Origin: Thalassoroseus pseudoceratinae
GTDB taxonomy: Bacteria > Planctomycetota > Planctomycetia > Planctomycetales > Planctomycetaceae
Direction: 5' to 3'
Assembly: GCF_011634775.1 (NCBI RefSeq)
Contig: NZ_JAALXT010000004.1
Span: forward strand, 310,001 to 374,000
DNA length: 64,000 nt
The translations under genes were made by a program, and so were the position numbers. Positions within the stretch are counted from its first letter, which is position 1, and every line of letters begins with the position of its first letter. Below are positions 1 through 9,258 of this stretch, one piece after another. A model generated the notes under the pieces. That model had not been told where the DNA came from. It did not search any database and saw nothing but the letters and a program-made list of their open reading frames with translations.

Positions 1-112
1 CTCGCGCCTGTTGGACCGCCGGAAGAAGCAGGGCAATCAGGATCGCAATGATTGCGATGACCACAAGCAATTCAATTAGCGTAAATCCACGTCGTTGTTG
101 TCTGTGTCGCAT
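1..112 (-). CDS. Prepilin-type N-terminal methylation-motif protein (DUF1559-like), truncated by window edge
   Basis: Only the first 37 codons lie in the window; the gene runs off the left edge. The N terminus is a basic leader (MRHRQQRRG) followed by the type IV prepilin cleavage/methylation motif [17 protein letters not shown] and a hydrophobic helix ending LLPAVQQAR. That ending is the hallmark of the DUF1559/SBP_bac_10 family found in dozens of copies per planctomycete genome. The family is thought to be processed by a prepilin peptidase and assembled as pseudopilins or surface proteins. The start ATG is at 110-112. Function beyond the leader cannot be judged. Confidence 0.85.
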   Translation of the reverse strand, partial: MRHRQQRRGFTLIELLVVIAIIAILIALLLPAVQQAR

Positions 113-584
113 TCGGCCCTCGCATAAGATAAGGATGAAGTGAACCCACGTTTTTGGGTAGAAATGCGAAGCAAGGTACTGAATAATACCTACATTCATC
201 CGCAGTATCTTCGAGAATGGGAAATCTGTCAAAACAAATTAGACATTACCGATAAAAAAGTGCGTTCACTCTGAACGAAGATTCCACACAATTACCACCA
301 TCGCGAGTCCAAATCACACAGTCTGACGACGATAGCGGGGCACACGTTGTTGGGATGAGAATAACCGTGACGGCCCTACGGACTTCTCTTGGCATCCTCA
401 TGGCCAAAGGGAATTGTGGCGATGATCTCCGAAGGTCGCGGCGAAGAATGCAACGATTGTTTAACACGATCGAATAGCCCACCCCGCCCGATTCGCCAAA
501 ACTTGCATCATGGTGTATTGATATATACAATGTTTAAACATCAAATAATCTCCCCGCCGATCCTCATCCTTCCCGAGGGACCAG
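113..584. other. Non-coding region between divergent genes, with AT-rich palindromes
   Basis: This gap separates the prepilin gene (leftward) from the DUF1501 gene (rightward) and should hold both promoters. I see no convincing gene in it. The only notable structure is an AT-rich pair: a near-palindrome ATTGATATATACAAT at 517-531 directly abutting a perfect palindrome TGTTTAAACA at 531-540, about 45 bp before the DUF1501 start. This could be an operator or simply AT-rich promoter DNA. Confidence 0.4.
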
Positions 585-1925
585 ATGCTTTCCATTACAG
601 GACATGGTGACAAACTGTGTGACGGAGTGACTCGTCGTGATGCCTTGCGATTGGGGGCGTTGTCGGTTGGTGGATTGACGCTGCCGAACTTGCTGCGAGC
701 CGAAGCTGAATCCGGGATTCGCGGTTCGAAGAAGGCCGTCATCATGATCTACATGTGTGGTGCTCCAGGGCATCAAGACATGTACGATCTCAAAATGGAT
801 GCTCCAAGCGAAATCCGTGGTGAGTTTCGCCCAATCCCAACCAATGTGCCGGGCATCGAAATCTGCGAACACATGCCGCAACTTGCGACCATCATGGACA
901 AGTGTGTGCCACTACGAAGCGTGTATGGCTCTCCCAACGGAGCGCACGATTCGTTCATCTGCTACACCGGTCACACCACGCGAAACCAACCGGCCGGTGG
1001 TTGGCCATCGTTTGGTTCGGTGACATCGAAAGTGCTCGGACCGAAGAATCCCTCGGTTCCGGCGTTCGTGGGGTTGTCTCCCGATGCTCGTCATCCGCCG
1101 TACGGTTCACCGGGGCTGCCAGGATTTCTGGGGGTCGGCCATGCGGCATTTCGTCCGTCTGGTCCAAGTCGCCAAGACATGACTCTGCAAGGAATTACGC
1201 AAGATCGCCTCGGAGACCGCAAGCGATTGTTGGCGAGTTTCGATAACCTTCGCCGTGACGTGGATGCCTCCGGTACGCTCGATGGGATGGACGCCATCAC
1301 CGAGCAAGCCTTCGATATTCTCACTTCGAGCAAACTTGCCGATGCTTTGGATATCTCCCAAGAACCCGCGGAAGTTCGCGAACGCTATGGCAAAGGCGAT
1401 CCGAAAAACTACGGTGACGGAGCCCCACGGAACCAGGAACACTTTTTGATGGCTCGCCGATTGGTCGAAGCGGGTTGTCGAGTGGTGACGCTCAATTTTG
1501 GACGTTGGGACTTCCACTCCAACAACTTCAGCGGCATGAAGAAAACGCACCTGCCACAATTCGATCAGGCATTGGCCGCCTTGATTGAGGACCTGCACAT
1601 TCGCGGATTGGCGGACAATGTCGCAGTAGTCGCTTGGGGGGAATTCGGTCGCACGCCACGGATCAACAAAGATGCCGGTCGCGATCATTGGCCAGCGGTT
1701 GGCGGTGGACTCCTGGCTGGTGGCGGCTTCCGCACGGGTCAGGTCATCGGAGCGACTGACCGACTCGGCGGCGAAATCGCTGACCGTCCAGTCCACTTCG
1801 CCGAGGTCTTAGCCACTTTGTATCGACATCTCGGCATCAATCCAGAAGCCGTCACACTTCCTGATCTCTCCGGCCGTCCTCAATATCTGCTTGAGAAGAC
1901 CGAATCACTGCCGGAACTGGTGTAG
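585..1925 (+). CDS. DUF1501 domain-containing protein (alkaline-phosphatase-like fold), Tat-exported
   Basis: A 446-residue protein of the DUF1501 family, abundant in planctomycetes and related to sulfatases and alkaline phosphatases; the substrate is unknown. Residues about 15-40 look like a twin-arginine leader (TRRDALRLG, then a hydrophobic stretch), suggesting folded export. Family features include [14 protein letters not shown] near residue 56, SPNGAHDS near 116, and the C-terminal block [20 protein letters not shown] with its metal-binding-like Asp/His. The start is supported by GAGGGA five bases upstream of ATG. The gene stands alone and converges with the NagB/PIG-L gene 4 bp away. 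DUF1501 genes often pair with DUF1549/DUF1553 cytochrome-like genes, but none is adjacent here. Confidence 0.9.
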   Translation: MLSITGHGDKLCDGVTRRDALRLGALSVGGLTLPNLLRAEAESGIRGSKKAVIMIYMCGAPGHQDMYDLKMDAPSEIRGEFRPIPTNVPGIEICEHMPQLATIMDKCVPLRSVYGSPNGAHDSFICYTGHTTRNQPAGGWPSFGSVTSKVLGPKNPSVPAFVGLSPDARHPPYGSPGLPGFLGVGHAAFRPSGPSRQDMTLQGITQDRLGDRKRLLASFDNLRRDVDASGTLDGMDAITEQAFDILTSSKLADALDISQEPAEVRERYGKGDPKNYGDGAPRNQEHFLMARRLVEAGCRVVTLNFGRWDFHSNNFSGMKKTHLPQFDQALAALIEDLHIRGLADNVAVVAWGEFGRTPRINKDAGRDHWPAVGGGLLAGGGFRTGQVIGATDRLGGEIADRPVHFAEVLATLYRHLGINPEAVTLPDLSGRPQYLLEKTESLPELV

Positions 1926-1934
1926 TTAACTACA
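1921..1934. repeat. Perfect 14-bp palindrome holding the stop codons of two convergent genes
   Basis: TGTAGTTAACTACA is a perfect palindrome. The DUF1501 gene ends at its left TAG (1923-1925) and the opposite-strand NagB/PIG-L gene ends at its right TAG (read from 1932 to 1930), so the two stop codons are symmetric halves of one element. There is no T-run, so a classical terminator is unlikely. Confidence 0.7.
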
Positions 1935-3834
1935 GTTGCGAACCAACAAGTCGCACGAAGCCTTCGAGCGCGTAGAACTCCGGTAAACCGAGATCGTTAT
2001 ACACCTTCGCCGTATTCTTGGTGCGTTGTTCGGCTCGAACCCAGAATTCGCGTTCGTCGAGACCGGGGTAGAGAGCGCGGTCTTTCTGGCTTTCATGTTT
2101 GAAGATCGCCATCTTCTTTCGCAGCATGACTTCCGGACTCAGCGGAACCGCCCGTTCGATTTCGTATGGTGGAAATTCCTGCCATGCTCCGCGGTACAAC
2201 CAAACTTCCGGCTGCACCGTTTCGGCGACGACGGGCAGGGCGTGGAGAATCGCTTCGGCACACACGCGATGTGTCCCGTGAGGGTCGGCCAAGTCGCCCG
2301 CCATGTAAATCTGATCGGGGTGAACGTCTCGTAGCAACTCGGCGACAATGGAAATGTCGTCGTCACCGATCGGATTTTTCGTGACCGCTCCCGTGCGATA
2401 GAACGGCAAGTCCAAGAAGTGAAGCCGACTTCGCGGCACACCGGCCGCTTCCGCCCCTGCAATGGCTTCGGTTTGTCGAATGAGTCCTTTGATCTGCAAT
2501 GCTTCCGGCGTATCGGGATCACTCGGGCGTTTGGTTTCGATCTCGTGCCGCAAGCGAGTATAGAGTTCGAAACCGTCATCAGTCCCGACACCGAACATTC
2601 TTTGGAACTGCTCGACATAGTCAATATGCCGAAGAGCATCGTGGTCAAACACCGCGATGTTCCCGCTGGTCATATACGCAATATGCACCTCGTGTCCTTG
2701 CTCGGCGAGCGTAATCAGGGTGCCCCCCATGCTGATCACATCGTCATCCGGATGCGGGCTGAACACGATGATCTTCTGCGGCGAATCTCCTGCCGGCTTC
2801 GTACAAATGCCGTCCAAGAGCGATTGAAACACCCGTTCGCGAATCTGCGAGACCGGTCCACGTTCTCGAAGCAATCCATGGAGCCGATGGTGCATGAAAT
2901 CGCCGGACTCCAACTTCAGCAACGGTTTTCGAACTTCCTCGGCGAGCCAAATGACTGCCCGTTTTTCTTCGGCATCGGTCCAGTCGACATCGGATATCAA
3001 CCAAGGCGTGGTGATGGCGGTCAACCGTCCGGCAGCGGCTTCATCGGTGACGACCACCGCATTGCGATGCGTTTGTAGAAAACTGGCGGGTACATTCTCA
3101 CTCACGCCGTCTTCGACAGCTTTGCGAACCACAGAAGCCTTGTGCTCACCAAGTGCCATCACCACAACTTTTCGAGCCGACAGAATCGTGCCCAGCCCGA
3201 CGGTCACACCTTCGACCGGCACATTTTCCTCGCCGAAGAAATCCGAAGCGGCGGCATGTCGGGTCCGGGGATTCAGGGCCACCAACCGTGTGCGGGAACC
3301 GCGTTCACTACCGGGTTCGTTGAACCCCAAATGCCCGTTCCGTCCCACACCGGCCACCAGCAAATCGATTCCACCGGCCTGCTCGATTTCCCGTTCATAA
3401 TCTTCGCATTGACGCTCAACCTCGGCCGGATTTCCGTCACTGGGAGGGAAATGGATATTTTCCGGCCGAACATTCACATGGTTCAACAGCGATTCCCGCA
3501 AGAATCGCTGCTGACTTTGCAACGATTCCGCCGGCATCGGTGACCACTCCGCCAACGCAAATACCACAACCCGCGAAAAGTCGAGTCGATCGTCTTGATG
3601 CCATTGCACGAGTTGGCGATACACCGCCGACGGTGTGGACCCCGCCGACAACGCAATCACCGTGGGCATGCCCGCCGAATTGTGCTCCCGAATGAGACTC
3701 GCAATGACCAAAGCCACATGCTGACTGGCATCTGTGGGACGACGAAACACCAACGTAGGAACTTTCGTGCACCGCAATCGATGCGGTGGACAAGGACCTG
3801 TCGATTGGGCAGTGGACTCAAGTATCGAGGACAT
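1930..3834 (-). CDS. Glucosamine-6-phosphate deaminase-like domain fused to PIG-L (LmbE) deacetylase domain
   Basis: About 634 residues from the ATG at 3834 (start MSSILEST; an upstream in-frame start at 3903 would add a hydrophobic stretch). The N-terminal half is NagB/GPI-like, with SAGSTPSAVYRQL and GRNGHLGFNEP followed by GSRTR. The C-terminal half is a PIG-L deacetylase with the zinc motif SPHPDDD and ADPHGTH. Such fusions occur in Bacteroidota and planctomycetes and are presumed to act on amino sugars. The residue matching the deaminase acid/base Asp72 of E. coli NagB (in DEY) is Ala here (FALAEW), and Asp141 (DGH) is Asn (NGH). The deaminase half may therefore be altered or inactive while the deacetylase half keeps its metal motif. 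A separate PIG-L gene is divergent from it. Confidence 0.88.
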   Translation of the reverse strand: MSSILESTAQSTGPCPPHRLRCTKVPTLVFRRPTDASQHVALVIASLIREHNSAGMPTVIALSAGSTPSAVYRQLVQWHQDDRLDFSRVVVFALAEWSPMPAESLQSQQRFLRESLLNHVNVRPENIHFPPSDGNPAEVERQCEDYEREIEQAGGIDLLVAGVGRNGHLGFNEPGSERGSRTRLVALNPRTRHAAASDFFGEENVPVEGVTVGLGTILSARKVVVMALGEHKASVVRKAVEDGVSENVPASFLQTHRNAVVVTDEAAAGRLTAITTPWLISDVDWTDAEEKRAVIWLAEEVRKPLLKLESGDFMHHRLHGLLRERGPVSQIRERVFQSLLDGICTKPAGDSPQKIIVFSPHPDDDVISMGGTLITLAEQGHEVHIAYMTSGNIAVFDHDALRHIDYVEQFQRMFGVGTDDGFELYTRLRHEIETKRPSDPDTPEALQIKGLIRQTEAIAGAEAAGVPRSRLHFLDLPFYRTGAVTKNPIGDDDISIVAELLRDVHPDQIYMAGDLADPHGTHRVCAEAILHALPVVAETVQPEVWLYRGAWQEFPPYEIERAVPLSPEVMLRKKMAIFKHESQKDRALYPGLDEREFWVRAEQRTKNTAKVYNDLGLPEFYALEGFVRLVGSQL

Positions 3835-4044
3835 AATGACCAAAAACGCCAAGTTCAAACCAAAAAAACAGAAACCCAATGCGTGACTCCAAGACAATGC
3901 CATCGGGTTGTGTTATCGTACCGAGCAAACGCGATCGGACCAACGCTCAAAGCGTCTCGGACCGTGCTGTTGGCCGATTGTCGTCTCGAAAACTGAATTT
4001 GCGCTTTGTCAATTCAAAATGAAGGTTCGACTTCAGGTTCCAAT

Positions 4045-4827
4045 ATGGCCAGTTTGAGTACTCCCCCACGTGTGATGGCAATTCACGCTCATCCGGATGA
4101 CATCGAGTTCCAATGCGCGGGGACGTTGGCACTTCTGAAAGATGCCGGCTGCGAAATTGTGATGATTACCATGACGCCCGGCGATGGCGGCAGTGCGGAA
4201 ATGGGCAACGAAGAAATCGCCGCCGTCCGTCGGCAAGAAGCGATCGAGTCCGCCAAACTCCTGGGCGCTGAGTGCGACTGTTTAGAGTTCCGCGATCTCT
4301 CAATCGTGCATGACAACGACAGCCGCCGCCGGGTCTCCGAAGCGTTGCGACGACACCGACCGGACATCGTCTTCACCGCGCCGCCGATCGACTACATGAG
4401 TGACCACGAAGTCACAAGCCATCTCGTCCGTGACGCGTGTTTCTCGGCTTCGGTCCCCAATTACGCGACCAAGCAATGGGATCCGGCACCGATCACAGAA
4501 CGGATTCCTTACCTGTACTACGTCGATCCGCTCGAAGGAATCGACTACTTCGGACGGGATATTCCGCCGCAGTTCGTCGTCGACATTTCGACAAAATTCG
4601 AACTCCGCCAAAAGATGCTCGCCTGTCACGACAGTCAACGAGCTTGGCTGCGAGCCCAACATGGTGTCGATGAGTACATGACCAGCAGCGAAACCTGGGC
4701 GAAGAAACGCGGCAGCCTCATCAATGTGGCTCATGGGGAGGCCTTTCGGCAACACCTTGGGCATCCGTATCCGCACGACAACATCTTGTTGGAACTGCTA
4801 GGCGAGAACCTTGTGAAGGCACTTTAG
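4045..4827 (+). CDS. PIG-L family N-deacetylase (LmbE/BshB-like)
   Basis: A 260-residue zinc-dependent deacetylase. The metal motif AHPDD lies near residue 15 (HAHPDDIEFQCAGTL), followed by the family's acidic block (TPGDGGSAEMGNEE, then RRQEA) and the second histidine region (SDHEVTSHLVRDA). Members remove acetyl groups from N-acetylglucosaminyl substrates, including bacillithiol and mycothiol precursors and lipid-linked sugars. The substrate here is not determinable. ATG 4045 is chosen because the preceding in-frame TTG at 4006 would add a tail unlike the family. It is divergent from the NagB/PIG-L fusion, so the two deacetylases may share a control region at 3835-4044. Confidence 0.88.
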   Translation: MASLSTPPRVMAIHAHPDDIEFQCAGTLALLKDAGCEIVMITMTPGDGGSAEMGNEEIAAVRRQEAIESAKLLGAECDCLEFRDLSIVHDNDSRRRVSEALRRHRPDIVFTAPPIDYMSDHEVTSHLVRDACFSASVPNYATKQWDPAPITERIPYLYYVDPLEGIDYFGRDIPPQFVVDISTKFELRQKMLACHDSQRAWLRAQHGVDEYMTSSETWAKKRGSLINVAHGEAFRQHLGHPYPHDNILLELLGENLVKAL

Positions 4828-4948
4828 ACGGAATCGGTCGCAAAACGCTCGACAGCGCCCGGGAATTCCGGCAGAATGTCCGTTGGTTCACGATTCGAGT
4901 TCCATTTCGCACCCGATCAATGGGCGATCTCGGAGGAAAATATCCATC

Positions 4949-5194
4949 ATGACATCAGAAACCTCAGCCACCACGGAATCGGTTGCCGACGCGCAAACGC
5001 CAGATACCCCGCCCGAGGGAAAACTGTCCGCCGACGAACCGTATTTCGATGAGGCGGAACTGAAGCAATTTGATGCCGACGATAGCCTCGCGGGGAGCGC
5101 CATCGGGAAGATGCTGACAATCCTGTTCCTTTACACGATTGCCGTGATGTCTATCGCAGCGATTTGGACGTACTACGCCATCTACGCTGACTAA
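4949..5194 (+). CDS. Small single-pass membrane protein, unknown function
   Basis: An 81-residue protein starting MTSETSATTES. A GGAGG Shine-Dalgarno at 4932-4936 lies upstream of ATG 4949. The first 50 residues are acidic and Pro/Thr-rich, so probably disordered; the last 30 form one membrane helix (GKMLTILFLYTIAVMSIAAIWTYY). I do not recognise the family. It follows the PIG-L gene by about 120 bp on the same strand. The tail-anchored layout resembles small respiratory-chain accessory subunits, but nothing specific supports that. Confidence 0.65.
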   Translation: MTSETSATTESVADAQTPDTPPEGKLSADEPYFDEAELKQFDADDSLAGSAIGKMLTILFLYTIAVMSIAAIWTYYAIYAD

Positions 5195-5207
5195 CCAGAA
5201 CGAGGAT

Positions 5208-5248
5208 CGGAAGAAATTTCGTTCGGTGCACTCATGAGATTTCTTCCG
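5208..5248. terminator. Possible terminator hairpin in the 5195-5525 gap
   Basis: A perfect 10-bp inverted repeat, CGGAAGAAAT (5208-5217) and ATTTCTTCCG (5239-5248), sits 14 bp after the stop of the small membrane protein gene. The loop is long (21 nt) and no T-run follows, so termination is only a possibility. I see nothing else in the remainder of this 331-bp gap. Confidence 0.35.
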
Positions 5249-5525
5249 AATTCGGGAAAACTCGGCGGTGAAGTGACGGTTTCGCTCAAGAAATTCCATC
5301 TCTTAGTTAGAGTTGGCAGACGCCTTCGGGTCCGTTTAGGTTGACTTTGCCGATTGTGCAAGTCCATCATTTCGAATCCGAAGGTGAACACCGGATGGAG
5401 ACGTCTTCGGTCAATCACCACAATCGATTTGACCGATTCGTTCTATCAAACCCAACCAACGCCTTTCTGCGTCGTCGGCTTCTTGCGCGAACCGGCCCAA
5501 TCGCGACTGGTCACTCACTTCAACA

Positions 5526-6317
5526 ATGGTGACTGCCATGTCCAAAGCATTTCGAACATCCCGACTTTCTCGCCGAGATTATCTCCGCGGTGGTGTCCTC
5601 GGTTTTTTCGGCTGGCTGCTCAGCCCGGTTCCCGCCCATGCCGAATCTGCCCGTCACGCTCGTTCGATCGACGATGGTCGCCTAATGGTGCTGCGGAATT
5701 TTCCGATCCTCAAGCAGCCCGATCCGATTAGCTGCGGCCCCACATGCTGTTCGATGCTGCTGCAATACTACGGAATTCACGCCAACATCGAAGACGTGAA
5801 ACAAACCGCTGGCACACGACTGCTCAAATTCGGCAAAGATGAAATCGGATTCACATGGCCCAGTCGCGTGAAAAAAGCGTTGTATGAACATGGCCTCGAA
5901 TCCGAGATGAAACGTCGTGCGACGCTTTCGGACGTCGTCGATCTCATCAACCGCAACCGTCCACCGATTATGCTGGTTCGCAGTTCCGCTCGGACTTGGC
6001 ATTACGTCGTGGCGATCGGCCGTCGTGGTAATACACGGTTCCGCGTCGCTGACCCGTTGGGACGTGAATATTGGCTGCGGGCTGAAACCCTGGATCAGGC
6101 ATGGTCTTTTGACGGGGACCTTCGAGGCCAGAGAATCGAAGGAGCCGAGTGCCAAATCTGTAGCGGCAAAGGTCGAATCGCACTGGCGAAGTGCCTGTTC
6201 TGTTCCGGTGATGGCCACCTGCCTGACATCCGACGGAAAGTTGTGGAATCCAACCTCATCGAACGAGTTGCGGCAAGAACGCTCATTCTTCCGTCATACT
6301 CGGCGACCCCATCGTAG
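5526..6317 (+). CDS. Exported C39/papain-like cysteine peptidase with C-terminal CxxCxGxG zinc module
   Basis: 263 residues. A Tat-like leader (SRRDYLRGGVLGFFGWLL, ending AHA) is followed by a peptidase C39-type domain. Cys70 sits in SCGPTCC, His159 in WHYVVAIG and Asp176 in VADPLG, which fits the Cys-His-Asp triad. Leading Gln64 could shape the oxyanion hole. C-terminal to this, CQICSGKG (209-216) and CLFCSGDG (223-230) are two DnaJ-type CxxCxGxG repeats that should bind one zinc. That pairing is unusual for a C39 protein, which normally cleaves double-glycine leaders inside an ABC exporter; no ABC domain or neighbouring transporter is present. GGTGA upstream of ATG 5538 makes that an alternative start. 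Function is inferred only. Confidence 0.78.
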   Translation: MVTAMSKAFRTSRLSRRDYLRGGVLGFFGWLLSPVPAHAESARHARSIDDGRLMVLRNFPILKQPDPISCGPTCCSMLLQYYGIHANIEDVKQTAGTRLLKFGKDEIGFTWPSRVKKALYEHGLESEMKRRATLSDVVDLINRNRPPIMLVRSSARTWHYVVAIGRRGNTRFRVADPLGREYWLRAETLDQAWSFDGDLRGQRIEGAECQICSGKGRIALAKCLFCSGDGHLPDIRRKVVESNLIERVAARTLILPSYSATPS

Positions 6318-6332
6318 AAAAACGGCTGACGC

Positions 6333-7325
6333 ATGAAGAAGCCACAGAATGTGGTTGTGTTTGGCGAACTGCTCATGCGTTTGGACGCTTCGCATTCCAA
6401 CCGCTTTGTGCAAGCCGAAAACTATCAAGCCTCGTTTACCGGTGGCGAGGCAAATGTCGCTGTGGCACTTGCACAATGGGGCATCGTTAGCAGTATTGTC
6501 TCACGCGTGCCATCACACTCCATTGGCCAAGCCTGCGTGAATCATTTTCGCCGTTACGGCGTGCGAACAGAGTCCGTCCTTCGCGGTGGCGACCGTCTGG
6601 GTTTGTTCTTCGTGGAATCTCCCGTACCGCCACGAAGCGGCCAGGTCATCTACGATCGAGACGCGACCGCATTCCGCACACTTCAACCGGGAGATATCGA
6701 TTGGGACTTGACTCTCGCCGATGCCGATTGGTTCCACTTCACCGGCACAGCCCCTGCAAACGGCGAGAACGTTCGCGAGGTACTGGCAGAGGGAATCCAA
6801 ACCGCGCGGAAACGGGGCGTTACGATTAGTTTCGATTGCGGGTACCGCAGCCAACTTTGGACCATCGAAGAAGCTGCCAAAGTTCTCCCACGCTTCATGG
6901 AGATGAGCGATGTCTTCATTGGTAGCGAACACGACGCGCGAACCTTCTTTGATGTCCATTCGCAGGGAACAGAGAGTCTGCGTGACCTTAGCGAGAAATA
7001 CACACTCAAAACGGTCGCATATACCGATCGGAACATCTCCTCGTTAGGTATGCACCGGTATCAAGCCACCATTCATGAGAATGGCAAGACGGCTACCAGT
7101 CGCATCCACGAGGTCACGCCTCTAGACCGCATCGGCACGGGAGACGCATTCACCGCCGGACTCGTTCTCGGTCAACTTCAAGAACGGTCCCTGCAAAGTA
7201 CCGTTGAGTTCGCAACGGCTGCGGCAGCGCTCACACACTCAATACACGGTGACTTTGCCTTGCTTTCAATTGATGAGATTGAAGGCTTGGCAAACGGCGA
7301 CTCGATCGGACGCATCCGGCGTTGA
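6333..7325 (+). CDS. PfkB-family sugar kinase, probably 2-keto-3-deoxygluconate kinase
   Basis: 330 residues of the ribokinase/PfkB family. The first signature is GGEANVAVALAQWG near residue 33; the second is DRIGTGDAFTAGLVLG near 265, with the catalytic-base Asp in GTGDAF. The N terminus VVVFGELLMRLDA and overall layout are closest to KdgK enzymes, which phosphorylate 2-keto-3-deoxygluconate in uronate and Entner-Doudoroff-type pathways. Fructokinase or another ketose kinase is possible. It starts 15 bp after the peptidase gene, and the transporter gene follows at 116 bp. Confidence 0.85.
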   Translation: MKKPQNVVVFGELLMRLDASHSNRFVQAENYQASFTGGEANVAVALAQWGIVSSIVSRVPSHSIGQACVNHFRRYGVRTESVLRGGDRLGLFFVESPVPPRSGQVIYDRDATAFRTLQPGDIDWDLTLADADWFHFTGTAPANGENVREVLAEGIQTARKRGVTISFDCGYRSQLWTIEEAAKVLPRFMEMSDVFIGSEHDARTFFDVHSQGTESLRDLSEKYTLKTVAYTDRNISSLGMHRYQATIHENGKTATSRIHEVTPLDRIGTGDAFTAGLVLGQLQERSLQSTVEFATAAAALTHSIHGDFALLSIDEIEGLANGDSIGRIRR

Positions 7326-7392
7326 CGATCAACATAGGCAGTCTCGTCGATTCCTAGCCCTTGGATGCACTGACTCGTGAACGAGCCAGCAA

Positions 7393-7433
7393 CCTTGTAA
7401 GATGTCAGAGTCCTCTCTGACAAACCTGCAAGG
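7393..7433 (+). promoter_or_regulatory. Leader hairpin overlapping the ribosome-binding site of the permease gene
   Basis: A perfect 8-bp stem TGTCAGAG (7403-7410), loop TCCT, CTCTGACA (7415-7422), is framed by an outer complementary pair: CCTTG (7393-7397) with CAAGG (7429-7433). The outer right arm contains the AAGGA Shine-Dalgarno of the ATG at 7442. Folding would therefore hide the ribosome-binding site, suggesting translational control of transporter synthesis. A small hairpin CTCGT-GA-ACGAG at 7374-7385 lies just upstream. No known riboswitch class was recognised. Confidence 0.5.
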
Positions 7434-7441
7434 ATTCTCTG

Positions 7442-9232
7442 ATGTCACCAGGCCTGCTCGCCGCCCTCGCATTACTACCAATTCTTAGCGTTGTGCTGTT
7501 CCTAGTCATCCTGCGATGGCCTGCCAGCCGTGCCATGCCAATTTGCTACATCACAGCAGCTTTCCTGGCATTCTTCGTTTGGCAGATCCCCCTCGACCAA
7601 GTCGCCGCTGCTAGTCTGCGGGGGCTAGTGATTGCCGGCGAGCTGCTCTACATCATTCTCGGTGCAATTCTACTGTTGAACACGCTAGAGCAGAGCGGAG
7701 CACTCAACACCATCCGTGAGACTTTCCGGAATATTAGTCCTGATCGACGAATTCAAGTCATCATCATTGCTTGGCTATTTGGCTCGTTCATCGAAGGTTC
7801 TGCCGGATTCGGAACACCCGCAGCAGTCGCTGTCCCCCTGCTAGTCGGACTTGGATTTCCACCGATGGCCGCAGTTGTCTCTGGGCTGATCATTCAAAGC
7901 ACGCCCGTCTCGTTCGGAGCCGTTGGCACCCCGATTCTCGTTGGCGTCAACACTGGATTATCCGGTGACGCAACGATCGAGGCATTCGCAATAGAGGCGG
8001 GTCGTTCCTGGCCGGAATTCATTGCATCAATCGGTTTTCGGGTTGCGATCATTCACACAATTATCGGAACACTCATTCCACTGGCTCTAGTCGCCATGTT
8101 GACGCGATTTTTCGGAAAAAACCGGTCATGGGCAGAAGGCTTGCAAGTTTGGCGATTCGCCGTCTTTGCCGCGTTCGCAATGACGCTTCCTTACCTCGCC
8201 GTCGCCTACTTGCTAGGGCCCGAATTCCCTTCGCTCATTGGTGGACTATGTGGCCTAGCGATTGTCATCCCCGCTGCAAACCGACGCTGGTTGCTGCCAG
8301 CCGGCGACCTCTGGGACTTCGAGCCGCCCAGCGATTGGGACGCGAGTTGGACCGGGTTGGATGTTAGCAACCGAAAACCGACACCAAGAATTATTACAAC
8401 GTGGTTAGCATGGACACCCTATCTACTCGTCGCCCTACTACTAGTCGTGACGCGAATCAAATCTCTCCCACTTCTCAATTGGATTCGTTCGTTCCAGATT
8501 CCGGTCAAGGAGATACTAGGAACATCAATCTCGAAAACGATTGAGCCCCTCTACCTTCCAGGGACCATCTTCATACTTGTTTCCATGATCACCTTCGTAC
8601 TGCATCGCATGGCCTGGCGAGATTATCAACATGCTTGGGGACAATCACTTAAGACGCTTGCAAGAGCATCTGTCGCGCTGCTATTCACCGTGCCGATGGT
8701 GCAGGTTTTCATCAACACTAGTGGCAGCCAAGCCGGCTACGCGGAGATGCCCATCGCACTCGCCAACGGTGTGGAAAACATCACCGGAGCCGCATGGCCC
8801 CTGTTCTCGCCACTGATTGGAGGCATCGGAGCGGCTGTCGCTGGCAGCAATACGATCAGCAACATGATGTTCTCCCTCTTTCAGTTCGAAGTTGGGCTGC
8901 GGATTCAGGTCGATCCCGTATGGATTGTCGCGTTGCAAGCCGTCGGCGGCGCTGCGGGGAATACGATTTGCGTTCACAATGTTGTTGCCGCATCTGCAGT
9001 TGTTGGACTAATGGGGCAAGAAGGAACGATCATTCGCAAGACAGCGGTGGTCTTCACTTACTATGTTGGTCTCGCAGGTTCCCTTGGCTACGGTATTGTC
9101 TGGTGGAACAACCGCGGACCTTGGAACTTCGGCTCAATAGCCTTCTTGACTCTGGCGATCGCAATTATCGTCTGGATCCGACAAAAACTGAAGCACACTA
9201 GCAACAGAGCGTCCGACACATTCGATAACTAG
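7442..9232 (+). CDS. L-lactate permease family transporter (LctP/LldP)
   Basis: A 596-residue polytopic membrane protein with about 13-14 hydrophobic segments. Family blocks include [50 protein letters not shown] and [21 protein letters not shown], matching proton-coupled lactate/glycolate permeases. It is slightly longer than typical LldP (about 550), mainly from a soluble loop around residues 280-315. No lactate dehydrogenase gene is adjacent; the KDG-kinase-like gene lies upstream on the same strand. Substrate could be another 2-hydroxy acid. The gene is strikingly rich in CTAG tetranucleotides. It converges with flhB 26 bp away. Confidence 0.9.
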   Translation: MSPGLLAALALLPILSVVLFLVILRWPASRAMPICYITAAFLAFFVWQIPLDQVAAASLRGLVIAGELLYIILGAILLLNTLEQSGALNTIRETFRNISPDRRIQVIIIAWLFGSFIEGSAGFGTPAAVAVPLLVGLGFPPMAAVVSGLIIQSTPVSFGAVGTPILVGVNTGLSGDATIEAFAIEAGRSWPEFIASIGFRVAIIHTIIGTLIPLALVAMLTRFFGKNRSWAEGLQVWRFAVFAAFAMTLPYLAVAYLLGPEFPSLIGGLCGLAIVIPAANRRWLLPAGDLWDFEPPSDWDASWTGLDVSNRKPTPRIITTWLAWTPYLLVALLLVVTRIKSLPLLNWIRSFQIPVKEILGTSISKTIEPLYLPGTIFILVSMITFVLHRMAWRDYQHAWGQSLKTLARASVALLFTVPMVQVFINTSGSQAGYAEMPIALANGVENITGAAWPLFSPLIGGIGAAVAGSNTISNMMFSLFQFEVGLRIQVDPVWIVALQAVGGAAGNTICVHNVVAASAVVGLMGQEGTIIRKTAVVFTYYVGLAGSLGYGIVWWNNRGPWNFGSIAFLTLAIAIIVWIRQKLKHTSNRASDTFDN

Positions 9233-9258
9233 ATGGGGTGTCACAAGAGGCAACTCCC

